Positions 33,624-42,320 of a stretch of 64,000 bases of DNA are shown here, piece by piece (the stretch's first letter is position 1; each line of letters starts with the position of its first letter). The DNA is from Faecalicatena contorta (GTDB lineage: Bacteria; Bacillota; Clostridia; Lachnospirales; Lachnospiraceae), in assembly GCF_021531895.1 (NCBI RefSeq), contig NZ_JAFBIX010000007.1:1-64000 (forward strand), read 5' to 3'. Under the pieces are notes generated by a model, which did no database searches, was not told the DNA's origin, and was given only the letters and a program-made list of their open reading frames with translations. Position numbers and translations under genes: made by a program.

Positions 33624-34907
33624 ATGAAGAAAGTAGCATTACATAATCTGGGGTGTAAGGTCAATGCATATGAGACAGAGGCGATGCAGGAACTCCTGGA
33701 GGAACATGGCTATGAGATCGTACCTTTTAAGGAAGGGGCAGATATCTATATTATTAATACATGTACGGTGACCAATATGGCGGACCGTAAATCACGGCAG
33801 ATGCTGCACCGTGCCAGAAAGATGAATCCGCATGCGATTGTTGTGGCTTGTGGATGCTATGTGCAGGCGAAAGCGGACGAGTTGGATGAGTGCATTGATA
33901 TTGTGGTCGGGAATAACCGCAAGAAAGATATTATTGAGATTTTAAAGGAGTATGAAAGAGGAAGGGAAGGTTCCTGCCAGGAGATGGTGGATATTAACCA
34001 TACGAAGGAGTATGAGGAAATGCATCTGACCAGAACAGCAGAGCATACCAGAGCATATATTAAAGTGCAGGATGGATGTAATCAGTTCTGTTCTTACTGT
34101 ATTATTCCTTATGCAAGAGGAAGGGTTCGAAGTCGTGATCATGAAAGCGTACTTCGGGAAGTACAGGGGTTGGCTTCCAATGGATATAAGGAAGTCGTTC
34201 TGACAGGAATTCATCTGAGTTCTTATGGAATGGATACGGGAGATCATCTGTTGAATCTGATTCTGGATATTCATGAGGTTCCGGGAATTCAGAGAATCCG
34301 TCTCGGCTCTCTGGAACCGCGCATCATTACGGAAGAATTTGCACGTACTCTTGCCAGTCTTCCGAAGATGTGTCCGCATTTCCACTTGTCTTTGCAGAGT
34401 GGGTGTGATGCGACATTGAAGCGGATGAATCGTCGCTATACGGCAGAAGAGTATTATGAGAAGTGTGTCCTTCTGCGGAAATATTTTCATAATCCAGCAT
34501 TGACGACGGATGTAATCGTTGGATTCCCTGGGGAGACAGAAGAAGAGTTTGCACAGTCAAAAGCATTTGTAGATAAGGTGAATTTCTATGAGACGCATGT
34601 ATTCAAGTATTCCAGACGTGAGGGTACCCTTGCAGCCAAGATGGAGAACCAGGTGCCGGAGACGGTGAAGACAGTCAGGAGTAATGAACTTCTGGAATTG
34701 AGCCGTAGAAAACAGAGGAATTATGAGGAAGCGTTGATTGGAACGACGCAGGAAGTATTGATGGAAGAAGAGATTCTTCACGAAGGAGAGAAGTACCAGG
34801 TGGGACATACGAAAGAGTATGTAAAAATTGGTCAGAAAACGACAGAGAATCTGACGAATCAACTGGTAAATGTAGAAATTGAGAGTCAGTTGCAAATAAT
34901 GCATTGA
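33624..34907 (+). CDS. mtaB: tRNA t6A methylthiotransferase
   Basis: A 427-residue radical-SAM enzyme that adds a methylthio group to t6A37 in tRNA. An N-terminal UPF0004 domain (VALHNLGCKVNAYETEAMQELL, NTCTVTNMADRKSRQ, GCYVQ) holds one Fe-S cluster. The radical-SAM motif is GCNQFCSYCIIPYARGRVRSR, and a C-terminal TRAM domain ends near 425. ATG 33624 is preferred over TTG 33612. The KVNAYE wording is typical of MtaB rather than MiaB or RimO. Confidence 0.93.
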   Translation: MKKVALHNLGCKVNAYETEAMQELLEEHGYEIVPFKEGADIYIINTCTVTNMADRKSRQMLHRARKMNPHAIVVACGCYVQAKADELDECIDIVVGNNRKKDIIEILKEYERGREGSCQEMVDINHTKEYEEMHLTRTAEHTRAYIKVQDGCNQFCSYCIIPYARGRVRSRDHESVLREVQGLASNGYKEVVLTGIHLSSYGMDTGDHLLNLILDIHEVPGIQRIRLGSLEPRIITEEFARTLASLPKMCPHFHLSLQSGCDATLKRMNRRYTAEEYYEKCVLLRKYFHNPALTTDVIVGFPGETEEEFAQSKAFVDKVNFYETHVFKYSRREGTLAAKMENQVPETVKTVRSNELLELSRRKQRNYEEALIGTTQEVLMEEEILHEGEKYQVGHTKEYVKIGQKTTENLTNQLVNVEIESQLQIMH

Positions 34908-34964
34908 ATTTTTGGTGCTAATAGGGTAGAATAACATTGAAGTATTTTTGGAGGACGTGAGTAT

Positions 34965-35228
34965 ATGAAAGATTTAAGCAGCACTCAGTTTTTTCAGGTA
35001 GAAAGCGGTCCACAAATTCAAGCAAAAGATATACTTGAGATTGTGTACAAGGCATTGAGTGAAAAGGGATACAATCCTGTGAATCAGATTGTGGGTTATA
35101 TTATGTCAGGAGACCCGACATATATTACCAGCCATAATGGAGCCAGAAGCCTGATCATGAAGATGGAGCGAGATGAATTGGTAGAAGAGATGCTTAAGAC
35201 GTATATTGAGCATAATAAGTGGGTATAA
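34965..35228 (+). CDS. IreB family regulatory phosphoprotein
   Basis: An 87-residue DUF965/IreB protein ([54 protein letters not shown]), nearly full family length. In Enterococcus, IreB is a target of the PASTA kinase IreK and influences cephalosporin resistance; a phosphorylated Thr would be near the N-terminus. GGAGG is well placed. It heads the ireB-ruvX-DUF1292 cluster, an order conserved across Bacillota. Confidence 0.93.
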   Translation: MKDLSSTQFFQVESGPQIQAKDILEIVYKALSEKGYNPVNQIVGYIMSGDPTYITSHNGARSLIMKMERDELVEEMLKTYIEHNKWV

Positions 35229-35233
35229 TTTCT

Positions 35234-35659
35234 ATGAGAATCATGGGACTGGATTACGGTTCTAAGACCGTAGGAGTGGCAATCAGTGATCCTTTGGGAA
35301 TTACTGCTCAAGGAATAGAGACCATATGCCGAAAGGACGAGAACAAACTGCGTAAGACCTGTGCACGGATTGAAGCGTTGATTGAAGAGTACGGGGTAGA
35401 GCGGATTGTACTTGGCCTTCCGAAGCATATGAATAATGATATTGGGGATCGGGCAGAACATTCAATAGAGTTTGGAAAGATGCTTTCCCGACGGACCGGC
35501 CTGGAAGTCGTGATGTGGGACGAGCGTCTGACTACAGTAGAAGCAGAACGGACTTTGATTGAGAATAAAGTAAGGCGAGAAGACCGCAAAAAATACATTG
35601 ATAAAATTGCGGCTGTTTTTATATTACAAGGATATTTGGACTCGATTCACATGAACTAA
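35234..35659 (+). CDS. ruvX: Holliday junction resolvase-like RuvX/YqgF
   Basis: A 141-residue RNase H-fold protein ([78 protein letters not shown]) with the metal-binding Asp, Glu and Asp positions. YqgF proteins act in pre-16S rRNA 5' processing and are annotated as resolvases. ATG 35234 gives the standard N-terminus; GTG 35219 overlaps ireB. Confidence 0.93.
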   Translation: MRIMGLDYGSKTVGVAISDPLGITAQGIETICRKDENKLRKTCARIEALIEEYGVERIVLGLPKHMNNDIGDRAEHSIEFGKMLSRRTGLEVVMWDERLTTVEAERTLIENKVRREDRKKYIDKIAAVFILQGYLDSIHMN

Positions 35660-35682
35660 AACCATTTTCGAGGTGTATATAT

Positions 35683-35943
35683 ATGGAAAAGATTAAATTC
35701 ATGTCGGAAGAGATACAGGAAGAGATAGATTTTTTTGTGCTAGAGCAGACCAAGGTGAACGGGGTATCTTATATTCTGGTCACTGATTCGGAGGATGATG
35801 AAGCGGAATGTTTAATTCTGAAGGATACATCAGATGAAGCGTCAGCAGACAGCGTCTATGAGATCGTAGATGATGACGTGGAGCTTACTGCTGTTTCAAA
35901 AGTGTTTGAGGAACTGCTCGAGGATGTTGATATTGAAAGGTAA
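35683..35943 (+). CDS. DUF1292 (YrzB-like) protein
   Basis: An 86-residue acidic protein matching DUF1292 (FFVLEQTKVNGVSYILVTDSEDDEAECLILKD). Function unknown, but the order ireB-ruvX-DUF1292 is conserved in Bacillota. AGGTG precedes the ATG. It ends 6 bases before the Fur gene. Confidence 0.9.
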   Translation: MEKIKFMSEEIQEEIDFFVLEQTKVNGVSYILVTDSEDDEAECLILKDTSDEASADSVYEIVDDDVELTAVSKVFEELLEDVDIER

Positions 35944-35949
35944 TATACT

Positions 35950-36405
35950 ATGTCTATCAGTAAAGAAAAGTTTAAAGAAATGCTGAAAGAAAAGGGTCTT
36001 AAAGTAACCAATCAGAGGTTGCTTGTATTGCAGGTGCTGGCAGAACACAGAGACAGACATATGACTGCAGAAGATATTTATGAACTGGTAAAAGAGGACT
36101 ACCCGGAGATTGGGCTGGCAACTATTTACCGGACAGTGCAATTGTTATTAGAAATGCAATTGGTGGATCGTATCAATCTTGATGATGGATGTGTGCGTTA
36201 TGAGATTGGTGAGTCTTTCGATGGAGTGGAAAGACACCATCACCATCATTTGATATGTAAAACTTGTGGGAAAGTGCTTCCTTTTAAGGATGATTTATTG
36301 GACGAACTGGAGCGTCATATAGAGGAAGAGACCGGTTTTCACGTGTTGGACCACGAATTAAAGTTCTATGGACAATGCCAAGAATGCCAGAAAGGGCAAA
36401 ATTAG
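35950..36405 (+). CDS. Fur-family metalloregulator (Fur/PerR)
   Basis: A 151-residue Fur-family repressor. The winged helix is LKEKGLKVTNQRLLVLQVLAEH...MTAEDIYELVKEDYPEIGLATIYRTVQLL. A His-rich metal region (ERHHHHHLICKTCGKVLPF) and a C-terminal CQECQ provide the structural zinc Cys pairs. Whether it senses iron, zinc or peroxide cannot be settled; the N-terminus and DDGCVRYEI fit Fur or PerR. Last gene of the ireB cluster, 27 bases before RNase J. Confidence 0.92.
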   Translation: MSISKEKFKEMLKEKGLKVTNQRLLVLQVLAEHRDRHMTAEDIYELVKEDYPEIGLATIYRTVQLLLEMQLVDRINLDDGCVRYEIGESFDGVERHHHHHLICKTCGKVLPFKDDLLDELERHIEEETGFHVLDHELKFYGQCQECQKGQN

Positions 36406-36432
36406 TACGGAGAAGCACGTGGAGGTGTAAAT

Positions 36433-38100
36433 TTGAAAAAAGAGAACAACGGAAAATTGCGTATCATTCCGCTCGGAGGACTTGAGAAGATCGGAATGAA
36501 CATTACTGCCTTCGAATATGAAGACAGTATTATTGTCGTGGATTGTGGTTTGGCATTCCCGGAAGATGATATGCTCGGAATCGATCTTGTGATTCCGGAT
36601 GTGACATATCTGAAAGATAATATTCAGAAGGTAAAGGGATTTGTGATTACGCATGGACATGAAGATCATATTGGAGCTTTGTCCTATGTGCTGCGTGAGA
36701 TGAATCTTCCTATCTATGCGACGAAGCTTACTATGGGTATTATTGAGAAGAAGCTTTCAGAGCATAATCTGCTTCGCAGCACCAGAAGAAAAGTAGTAAA
36801 GCATGGACAGTCTATTAATCTGGGGCAATTTAGAATTGAATTTATTAAGACAAATCACAGTATTCAGGATGCGGCAGCTCTGGCTATCTATTCACCGGCA
36901 GGAATTGTAGTCCATACCGGAGACTTTAAGGTGGACTACACACCTGTATTTGGCGATGCCATTGATCTTCAGCGCTTTGCTGAGATTGGTAAGAAAGGAG
37001 TTCTGGCATTGATGTCAGACAGTACCAATGCGGAGAGGAAAGGATTTACCCAGTCCGAGCGTACCGTGGGAATTACATTTGACCACATATTTGCAGAGCA
37101 TCAGAATTCAAGAATTATCATTGCAACATTTGCTTCCAATGTAGATCGTGTGCAGCAGATCATCAATTCTGCATGCAAGTATAATCGTAAGGTTGTAGTA
37201 GAAGGAAGAAGCATGGTCAATATTATACAGGTTGCCCAGGAGTTAGGGTATCTGAATGTACCGGAAAATACATTGGTTGAGATTGATCAGTTGAAGAATT
37301 ATCCGCCGGAAAAGACCGTGTTGATCACTACCGGAAGCCAGGGTGAGTCTATGGCTGCCCTGTCACGTATGGCAGCAGATGTGCATAAAAAAGTGTCCAT
37401 TATGCCTGGAGATACGGTAATCTTCAGTTCGAATCCGATTCCAGGTAATGAAAAATCAGTTTCCAGGGTTATTAATGAACTCTCCTCCAAAGGAGCTAAC
37501 GTTATATTCTCCGATGCCCATGTATCCGGTCATGCATGTCAGGAAGAATTAAAATTAATCTACTCCCTGGTAAAGCCAAAATATGCGATACCGGTACACG
37601 GCGAGTACCGTCACTTAAAAGCAAACGCAGGAGTTGCCATGAATCTTGGTATTCCAAAAGAGAATATTTTCATCCTGCAGTCAGGCGATGTATTGGAATT
37701 GAGTGATAAAGAGGCCAAAGTCGTAGATAAAGTACACACCGGCGCGATCCTCGTAGATGGTCTCGGAGTAGGAGATGTAGGAAATATCGTACTTCGTGAC
37801 AGACAACATCTGGCAGAAGATGGAATCATGATCGTAGTACTTACATTAGAAAAAGGCAGTAACCAATTGCTGGCAGGACCTGACATTGTATCACGTGGAT
37901 TTGTCTACGTCAGAGAATCAGAAGGTCTGATGGAAGAGGCTCGTAATATAGTGACAGAAGCAGTCGAAGATTGCCTGCTGCACCAGCGTAATGCCGACTG
38001 GAGCAAGATAAAAATGGTAATCCGCGATACCATGAATGAATTCATTTGGAAACGGACAAAAAGAAAACCAATGATCTTGCCAATTATTATGGATGTGTAA
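36433..38100 (+). CDS. rnj: Ribonuclease J
   Basis: A 555-residue metallo-beta-lactamase/beta-CASP ribonuclease acting in mRNA and rRNA turnover (endo- and 5' exonuclease). RIIPLGGLEKIGMNITAFEY, the metal motif VITHGHEDHIGAL, IEFIKTNHSIQDAAALAI, VHTGDFKVDYTP, LMSDSTNAERKGFT, and the beta-CASP VHVSGHACQEELKLI / PVHGEYRHL segments are present. The start is TTG 36433 after GGAGGTG. A perfect-stem palindrome follows. Confidence 0.96.
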   Translation: MKKENNGKLRIIPLGGLEKIGMNITAFEYEDSIIVVDCGLAFPEDDMLGIDLVIPDVTYLKDNIQKVKGFVITHGHEDHIGALSYVLREMNLPIYATKLTMGIIEKKLSEHNLLRSTRRKVVKHGQSINLGQFRIEFIKTNHSIQDAAALAIYSPAGIVVHTGDFKVDYTPVFGDAIDLQRFAEIGKKGVLALMSDSTNAERKGFTQSERTVGITFDHIFAEHQNSRIIIATFASNVDRVQQIINSACKYNRKVVVEGRSMVNIIQVAQELGYLNVPENTLVEIDQLKNYPPEKTVLITTGSQGESMAALSRMAADVHKKVSIMPGDTVIFSSNPIPGNEKSVSRVINELSSKGANVIFSDAHVSGHACQEELKLIYSLVKPKYAIPVHGEYRHLKANAGVAMNLGIPKENIFILQSGDVLELSDKEAKVVDKVHTGAILVDGLGVGDVGNIVLRDRQHLAEDGIMIVVLTLEKGSNQLLAGPDIVSRGFVYVRESEGLMEEARNIVTEAVEDCLLHQRNADWSKIKMVIRDTMNEFIWKRTKRKPMILPIIMDV

Positions 38101-38113
38101 AAAGGTGAAAAAG

Positions 38114-38146
38114 GGGACGTAGTATTTTTTAATTTTACTACGTCCC
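38114..38146. terminator. Perfect hairpin after RNase J
   Basis: GGGACGTAGTA (38114-38124) pairs with TACTACGTCCC (38136-38146) around a T-rich loop. No T-tract follows the stem. It may terminate rnj or be a member of a palindromic intergenic repeat family. Confidence 0.6.
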
Positions 38147-38193
38147 ATATTGCGATTTGTGGTGTACCAAAATGAAAAAAGGGGTGTCCCAAA

Positions 38194-38877
38194 ATGATTG
38201 TTGATGAAAGAATGGTGACGTATATTCATTCTCTGGAGACGCCGGAGAGTCCGTTGATTGAGCAGATTGAGCAGGAGGCTTTGGATACGTATGTGCCGAT
38301 TATCCGTAAGGAGACGCAGAGTTTTCTGAAGGTGTTGTTGATGATGAAGAAGCCTGTGCGGGTTCTTGAGGTGGGAACTGCGATTGGTTTTTCGGCGCTT
38401 TTGATGTGTGAGTATTTGCCGGAAAATGGGCATATTACGACGATTGAGAAGTATGAGAAGCGGATTCCGATTGCGCGGGAGAATTTTAAGCGTGCGGGCA
38501 AGGAAGATCGGATTACATTGATTGAAGGTGATGCGCTTGAGGTGATGCGTTCTTTGGAAGGGCCGTTTGATTTTATATTTATGGATGCGGCTAAGGGACA
38601 GTATATTCACTATATGCCGGAGGCGATTCGTCTGCTTTCTAAGGATGGTGTGTTGATGTCTGATAACGTGTTGCAGGATGGCGATATTATAGAATCACGG
38701 TTTGCAGTGGAACGGCGGAATCGTACGATTCACAGTCGGATGAGGGAATATCTGTATGAATTGAAGCATAATGACCAGTTACAGACATCCATTATACCAC
38801 TGGGGGACGGTGTGGCTCTTAGTGTGAAGAAGACCATGACGGTAGAAGATAAAGGAGAATTACAGAATGAAGAATAG
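38194..38877 (+). CDS. O-methyltransferase (TrmR/CAMT-like)
   Basis: A 227-residue SAM enzyme of the methyltransferase_24/CAMT group. VRVLEVGTAIGFSALLMCEYL is the SAM loop, ITTIEKYEKRIPIARENF motif II, and FIFMDAAKGQYIHYMP the metal-binding acidic stretch. In Bacillus the related TrmR methylates tRNA 5-hydroxyuridine to mo5U. Here it overlaps a U32 gene (TrhP-like enzymes make ho5U), so the pair probably builds mo5U34; this is inferred from context. Confidence 0.85.
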   Translation: MIVDERMVTYIHSLETPESPLIEQIEQEALDTYVPIIRKETQSFLKVLLMMKKPVRVLEVGTAIGFSALLMCEYLPENGHITTIEKYEKRIPIARENFKRAGKEDRITLIEGDALEVMRSLEGPFDFIFMDAAKGQYIHYMPEAIRLLSKDGVLMSDNVLQDGDIIESRFAVERRNRTIHSRMREYLYELKHNDQLQTSIIPLGDGVALSVKKTMTVEDKGELQNEE

Positions 38878-40102
38878 ACGACCTGAACTCTTGATTCCAG
38901 CCAGCAGCCTGGAAGTATTGAAGACTGCGGTTATATTTGGCGCAGATGCAGTATATATTGGCGGTGAGGCTTTTGGACTTCGTGCGAAAGCGAAGAATTT
39001 CTCGATGGAAGATATGCGCGAAGGAATTGAATTTGCCCATGAGCATGGAGTGAGAGTTCATGTAACGGTAAATATTCTTGCCCACAATGATGATCTGGAG
39101 GGCGTAGAGGAATATTTGAGAGAATTGAAAGAAATAGGCCCGGATGCGTTAATTATCGCGGATCCGGCAATCTTTGAGATGGCAAAGGAGATATGTCCGG
39201 AGATTGAGCGTCACATCAGTACGCAGGCCAATAATACGAATTATGGAACGTATCGTTTCTGGTGGAAGCAAGGCGCGAAGCGAGTGGTATCTGCCAGAGA
39301 GCTGTCACTAAAAGAGATTAAGGAGATTCGGGAACGTATTCCGGAAGAGATGGAGATTGAAAGCTTCATTCATGGAGCTATGTGTATCTCTTATTCTGGA
39401 AGATGTCTGTTGAGTAATTATTTCACCGGACGCGATGCCAATCAAGGAGCATGTACGCATCCTTGCCGTTGGAAATATGCGGTGGTAGAGGAGACCAGAC
39501 CAGGTGAATATATGCCGGTTTATGAGAATGAGCGTGGCACATATATCTTCAATTCGAAGGATCTGTGCATGATTGAGCATATTCCGGAGATGATTGATGC
39601 AGGAATTGACAGTTTCAAGATCGAAGGACGTATGAAAACGGCATTGTATGTGGCGACGGTAGCCAGAACTTACCGAAAGGCTATTGATGATTATCTGGAA
39701 GACCCGGAGAAATACAAAGCAAATATGCCATGGTATCTGGATCAGATCTCCAATTGTACTTATCGCCAGTTCACGACAGGGTTCTATTTTGGAAAGCCGA
39801 GCGAAGAGAGCCAGATCTATGACAGCAATACGTATGTCAAGGAGTATACTTATCTGGGAATCATCGGCAGTGAAAAGGATGGAATGTATCGGATCGAACA
39901 GAGAAATAAGTTTTCAGTCGGAGAGACGATCGAAATCATGAAACCGGATGGCCGCAACATCGAAGTGACGGTGAGACGAATCGTCGATGAAGATGGAAAT
40001 GAGCAGGAGAGTGCGCCGCATCCGAAGCAGGTACTGTATATTGACTTTGGAGAAGAGGCAGAACAGTATGATATCCTGAGGCGTGCGGAACCTGAGACTT
40101 AG
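38867..40102 (+). CDS. U32 family peptidase-like (TrhP-type tRNA hydroxylation)
   Basis: A 411-residue U32 protein. ELLIPASSLEVLKTAVIFGADAVYIGG opens the TIM-barrel domain. The signature ESFIHGAMCISYSGRCLLSNYFTGRDANQGACTHPCRW carries conserved Cys residues probably binding an Fe-S cluster, and IDSFKIEGRMKTALYVA follows. Family members YegQ/TrhP hydroxylate U34 of tRNA rather than acting as proteases. It overlaps the methyltransferase gene by 11 bases. Confidence 0.88.
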   Translation: MKNRRPELLIPASSLEVLKTAVIFGADAVYIGGEAFGLRAKAKNFSMEDMREGIEFAHEHGVRVHVTVNILAHNDDLEGVEEYLRELKEIGPDALIIADPAIFEMAKEICPEIERHISTQANNTNYGTYRFWWKQGAKRVVSARELSLKEIKEIRERIPEEMEIESFIHGAMCISYSGRCLLSNYFTGRDANQGACTHPCRWKYAVVEETRPGEYMPVYENERGTYIFNSKDLCMIEHIPEMIDAGIDSFKIEGRMKTALYVATVARTYRKAIDDYLEDPEKYKANMPWYLDQISNCTYRQFTTGFYFGKPSEESQIYDSNTYVKEYTYLGIIGSEKDGMYRIEQRNKFSVGETIEIMKPDGRNIEVTVRRIVDEDGNEQESAPHPKQVLYIDFGEEAEQYDILRRAEPET

Positions 40103-40127
40103 AAGAACTAATGTATGATAGGAATGT

Positions 40128-40175
40128 GAAAGAGCAGAAACCCTTGGAAGGATAAGGTGTTTCTGCTCTTTCTTT
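40128..40175 (+). terminator. Terminator after the U32 gene
   Basis: GAAAGAGCAGAAAC (40128-40141) pairs perfectly with GTTTCTGCTCTTTC (40159-40172), then TTT. Confidence 0.85.
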
Positions 40176-40218
40176 ACATTTCCTGAAATATTTACAATAA
40201 ATAAGTAATAATTGAGAT

Positions 40219-41259
40219 TTAGCATTCTGCGTTTGTAGCTTCATTGCCAAGAAGCTCAGCAGCAGGAGTTTTCACACGCTTTTTAAATACCATACTTCCG
40301 AGCAATCCAGCTGTTATTCCACCGAGTACAGCAAAGACGAGTGCAAGAATTACTTTTACTGGTGAATTGAAAGCAAATGGTGCCAGAAGTCCAGGGATAG
40401 GGGAAGCAGTTCCCGGTGCATTATTGATGATATGGAACGCTGCCGCAGATATTCCGGCAAATCCGCCTCCGAAGAAGTTAGAACAATAGATCGGGATTGG
40501 GTTCGCGGTAATAATGTCAGCCTGTGTTAAAGGCTCCAACATCACTGCGATGACATTGCTTCTGTCACCTAATTTTAATTTTGAGAAAATGATTCCGTTC
40601 GTAAAGGATCCGCCGACACAGGCGATGGCAGCAATTCCCATAGCCAGTCCATCCAGGCTCAACATGGCAGTCAGTGCCATAGAACTGAGTGGAGATGTAC
40701 AGATCATCTTTATAATACCACCAAGTAAGAATCCCATGACGATCGGAGACTGTTCGGTTGCAGCAGAGATCGTGCCGCCGATTTTTACTAATGTAGCATT
40801 AACCGCAGGGTTCACTGCAAATGCAATAAAACGTGCCATTGGTGCGATTAATAAAGCACCGCCGATCATGTTAAGACCTTCTGGCAATTTCTTTTCGATG
40901 ATTGGAGAAACCAGACCAACGATATAGCCTGCAATAAATCCTGGCAAGATTCCGTAACCGCCGACAGCGACACCAGCAGTCACTGCAAAGACCGGATTAG
41001 CACCCATGGAGATAGGAACCATGATTGCAGCGGCTACGCCGCCAAGACTTCCGGAAGTTTCACCAACTGTACGGAAGAATTCAAGACCTAACAAGTCGCC
41101 AGTGATATATTTGTGAACTGCTTCTACCAAAAATGTGGCAATGGCAGCATTGGCCATACCGGACATAGCAAGCTGTCCTTTGGGCATTTTTAGACTGAAT
41201 AAAGAAAAACCAGCCAATGTGATTAATAATAATCCGACTCCAGATAAAATTGTTAACAT
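40219..41259 (-). CDS. PTS sugar transporter subunit EIIC
   Basis: A 346-residue membrane protein with about nine hydrophobic segments, Gly/Ala-rich, matching the PTS_EIIC_2 type (ANAAIATFLVEAVHKYITG, SPLSSMALTAMLSLDGLAMGIAAIACVGGSF, PGLLAPFAFNSP). It has no fused EIIA or EIIB domain and none is nearby, so the phosphate-carrying subunits must come from elsewhere, or it works without them. ATG 41259 has GAGGGA 6 bases upstream; longer frames lack this. A direct repeat at 41347-41364 and the adjacent two-component genes suggest dedicated control. Confidence 0.85.
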   Translation of the reverse strand: MLTILSGVGLLLITLAGFSLFSLKMPKGQLAMSGMANAAIATFLVEAVHKYITGDLLGLEFFRTVGETSGSLGGVAAAIMVPISMGANPVFAVTAGVAVGGYGILPGFIAGYIVGLVSPIIEKKLPEGLNMIGGALLIAPMARFIAFAVNPAVNATLVKIGGTISAATEQSPIVMGFLLGGIIKMICTSPLSSMALTAMLSLDGLAMGIAAIACVGGSFTNGIIFSKLKLGDRSNVIAVMLEPLTQADIITANPIPIYCSNFFGGGFAGISAAAFHIINNAPGTASPIPGLLAPFAFNSPVKVILALVFAVLGGITAGLLGSMVFKKRVKTPAAELLGNEATNAEC

Positions 41260-41346
41260 AGACATTCCCTCGCATTTCATATTGAATTTTTGAATAAGTT
41301 CCGTTTCTCTATTGATATAGTTAATATAATAACGAGACTTCAAAAA

Positions 41347-41364
41347 GTATCAAACGGTATCAAA
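41347..41364 (-). promoter_or_regulatory. Direct-repeat operator candidate for the PTS gene
   Basis: On the minus strand TTTGATAC occurs twice (41347-41354 and 41357-41364 on the plus axis), giving TTTGAT-N4-TTTGAT upstream of the EIIC gene. This copies the 6-mer, N4, 6-mer geometry reported for GlnL (YcbB) sites, and the neighbouring regulator is GlnL-like. Confidence 0.45.
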
Positions 41365-41370
41365 ATAGAC

Positions 41371-41431
41371 GAAAAAAAAGAAGTATCATTAGAAATTTTG
41401 TGACATTTCACAAAAATACTCTAATGATACT
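41371..41431 (-). terminator. Terminator after the response-regulator gene (minus strand)
   Basis: 41382-41393 pairs with 41420-41431 (AGTATCATTAGA / TCTAATGATACT), with inner TTTTGTG/CACAAAA. The A-run at 41372-41379 is the T-tract on the minus strand. It separates the two-component genes from the PTS gene. Confidence 0.8.
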
Positions 41432-41466
41432 GTATATAATAACGAAGAAAAATGTCTTTGAAATTA

Positions 41467-42318
41467 TTAGTGGGACAGACAATATACCACCAAAGCATTC
41501 AGAAAGCTCTTGATCTTTACATTTCCATGCTTTTTACTTTTCCCGCGGATATAGTCCATCTCTTTTCGAACCTGCTCAAAATTATAAAGAGTATTCGAAT
41601 ATTCGGTAAATATTTCATTGCTGTAATCTTCAATTCCTAAGTGGGCCAGATTGACAAGCCCGGTGTTGACCGTTCGACGGATGCGCTGTTCCATGGATTT
41701 GGGTGAATCACTGAACTTGCTGCAAAGTTCATTTAATGTGGTGTCATTCATCTGTTCTTTATGCTCCATCAGGTATTCTGCAACCAGGGCAATATCTTTG
41801 CTTCCAATGTCTCCGATAATACCCAGCTGCTGTAAAACATTGCGGAGTGTAGAAGAAGATTCGCTGTTTGACGGAAGAGAAGATTCTGGCTTTATCTCTG
41901 GCTGCATACCTTCCAGGAATATATTTTGCATCTTGTTCATGGTACGCTGCATGGTAAGAGAACTACTGACTTTTTTTATGACTGTCTCGACCTCGATACT
42001 GTTAAGTGGTTTTTGGATAAAAAATTCAATACCTGCTTCATAGGCGGAAGCTATCATATCCTTGGAAGAGACTTGGGAAAGCATGATGTAGGATGCACCA
42101 GGAAGTTGGGCTTTTGCATGTTCCACAAAAGTGATTCCATCCATTTTAGGCATTAATAAGTCTACGATTACGATGTCCGGCTTGAGTGAAAGCAGATCAT
42201 CCAAAGCATCCTGACCGTTATCGGCAGAGCCGCAGATGGTACCTAAGTTCCGTTCTGTAATAATGATTTTTAATATATTTCGGACATTTTGATCATCATC
42301 AATTAGGTAGAATTTCAT
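41467..42318 (-). CDS. GlnL-like response regulator (REC + YcbB domain)
   Basis: A 283-residue response regulator. The receiver domain (1-120) has FYLIDDDQNVRNIL (acidic pair), DIVIVDLLMPKMDG (phospho-Asp), ASYIMLSQV (Thr/Ser switch) and FIQKPLN (Lys). The C-terminal half (about 155-283) resembles the YcbB DNA-binding domain of Bacillus GlnL (LGIIGDIGSKDIALVAEYLMEH, EQRIRRTVNTGLVNLAHLGIEDY). It follows the kinase gene by 2 bases. Likely target: the adjacent PTS gene. Confidence 0.88.
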   Translation of the reverse strand: MKFYLIDDDQNVRNILKIIITERNLGTICGSADNGQDALDDLLSLKPDIVIVDLLMPKMDGITFVEHAKAQLPGASYIMLSQVSSKDMIASAYEAGIEFFIQKPLNSIEVETVIKKVSSSLTMQRTMNKMQNIFLEGMQPEIKPESSLPSNSESSSTLRNVLQQLGIIGDIGSKDIALVAEYLMEHKEQMNDTTLNELCSKFSDSPKSMEQRIRRTVNTGLVNLAHLGIEDYSNEIFTEYSNTLYNFEQVRKEMDYIRGKSKKHGNVKIKSFLNALVVYCLSH

Positions 42319-42320
42319 AA

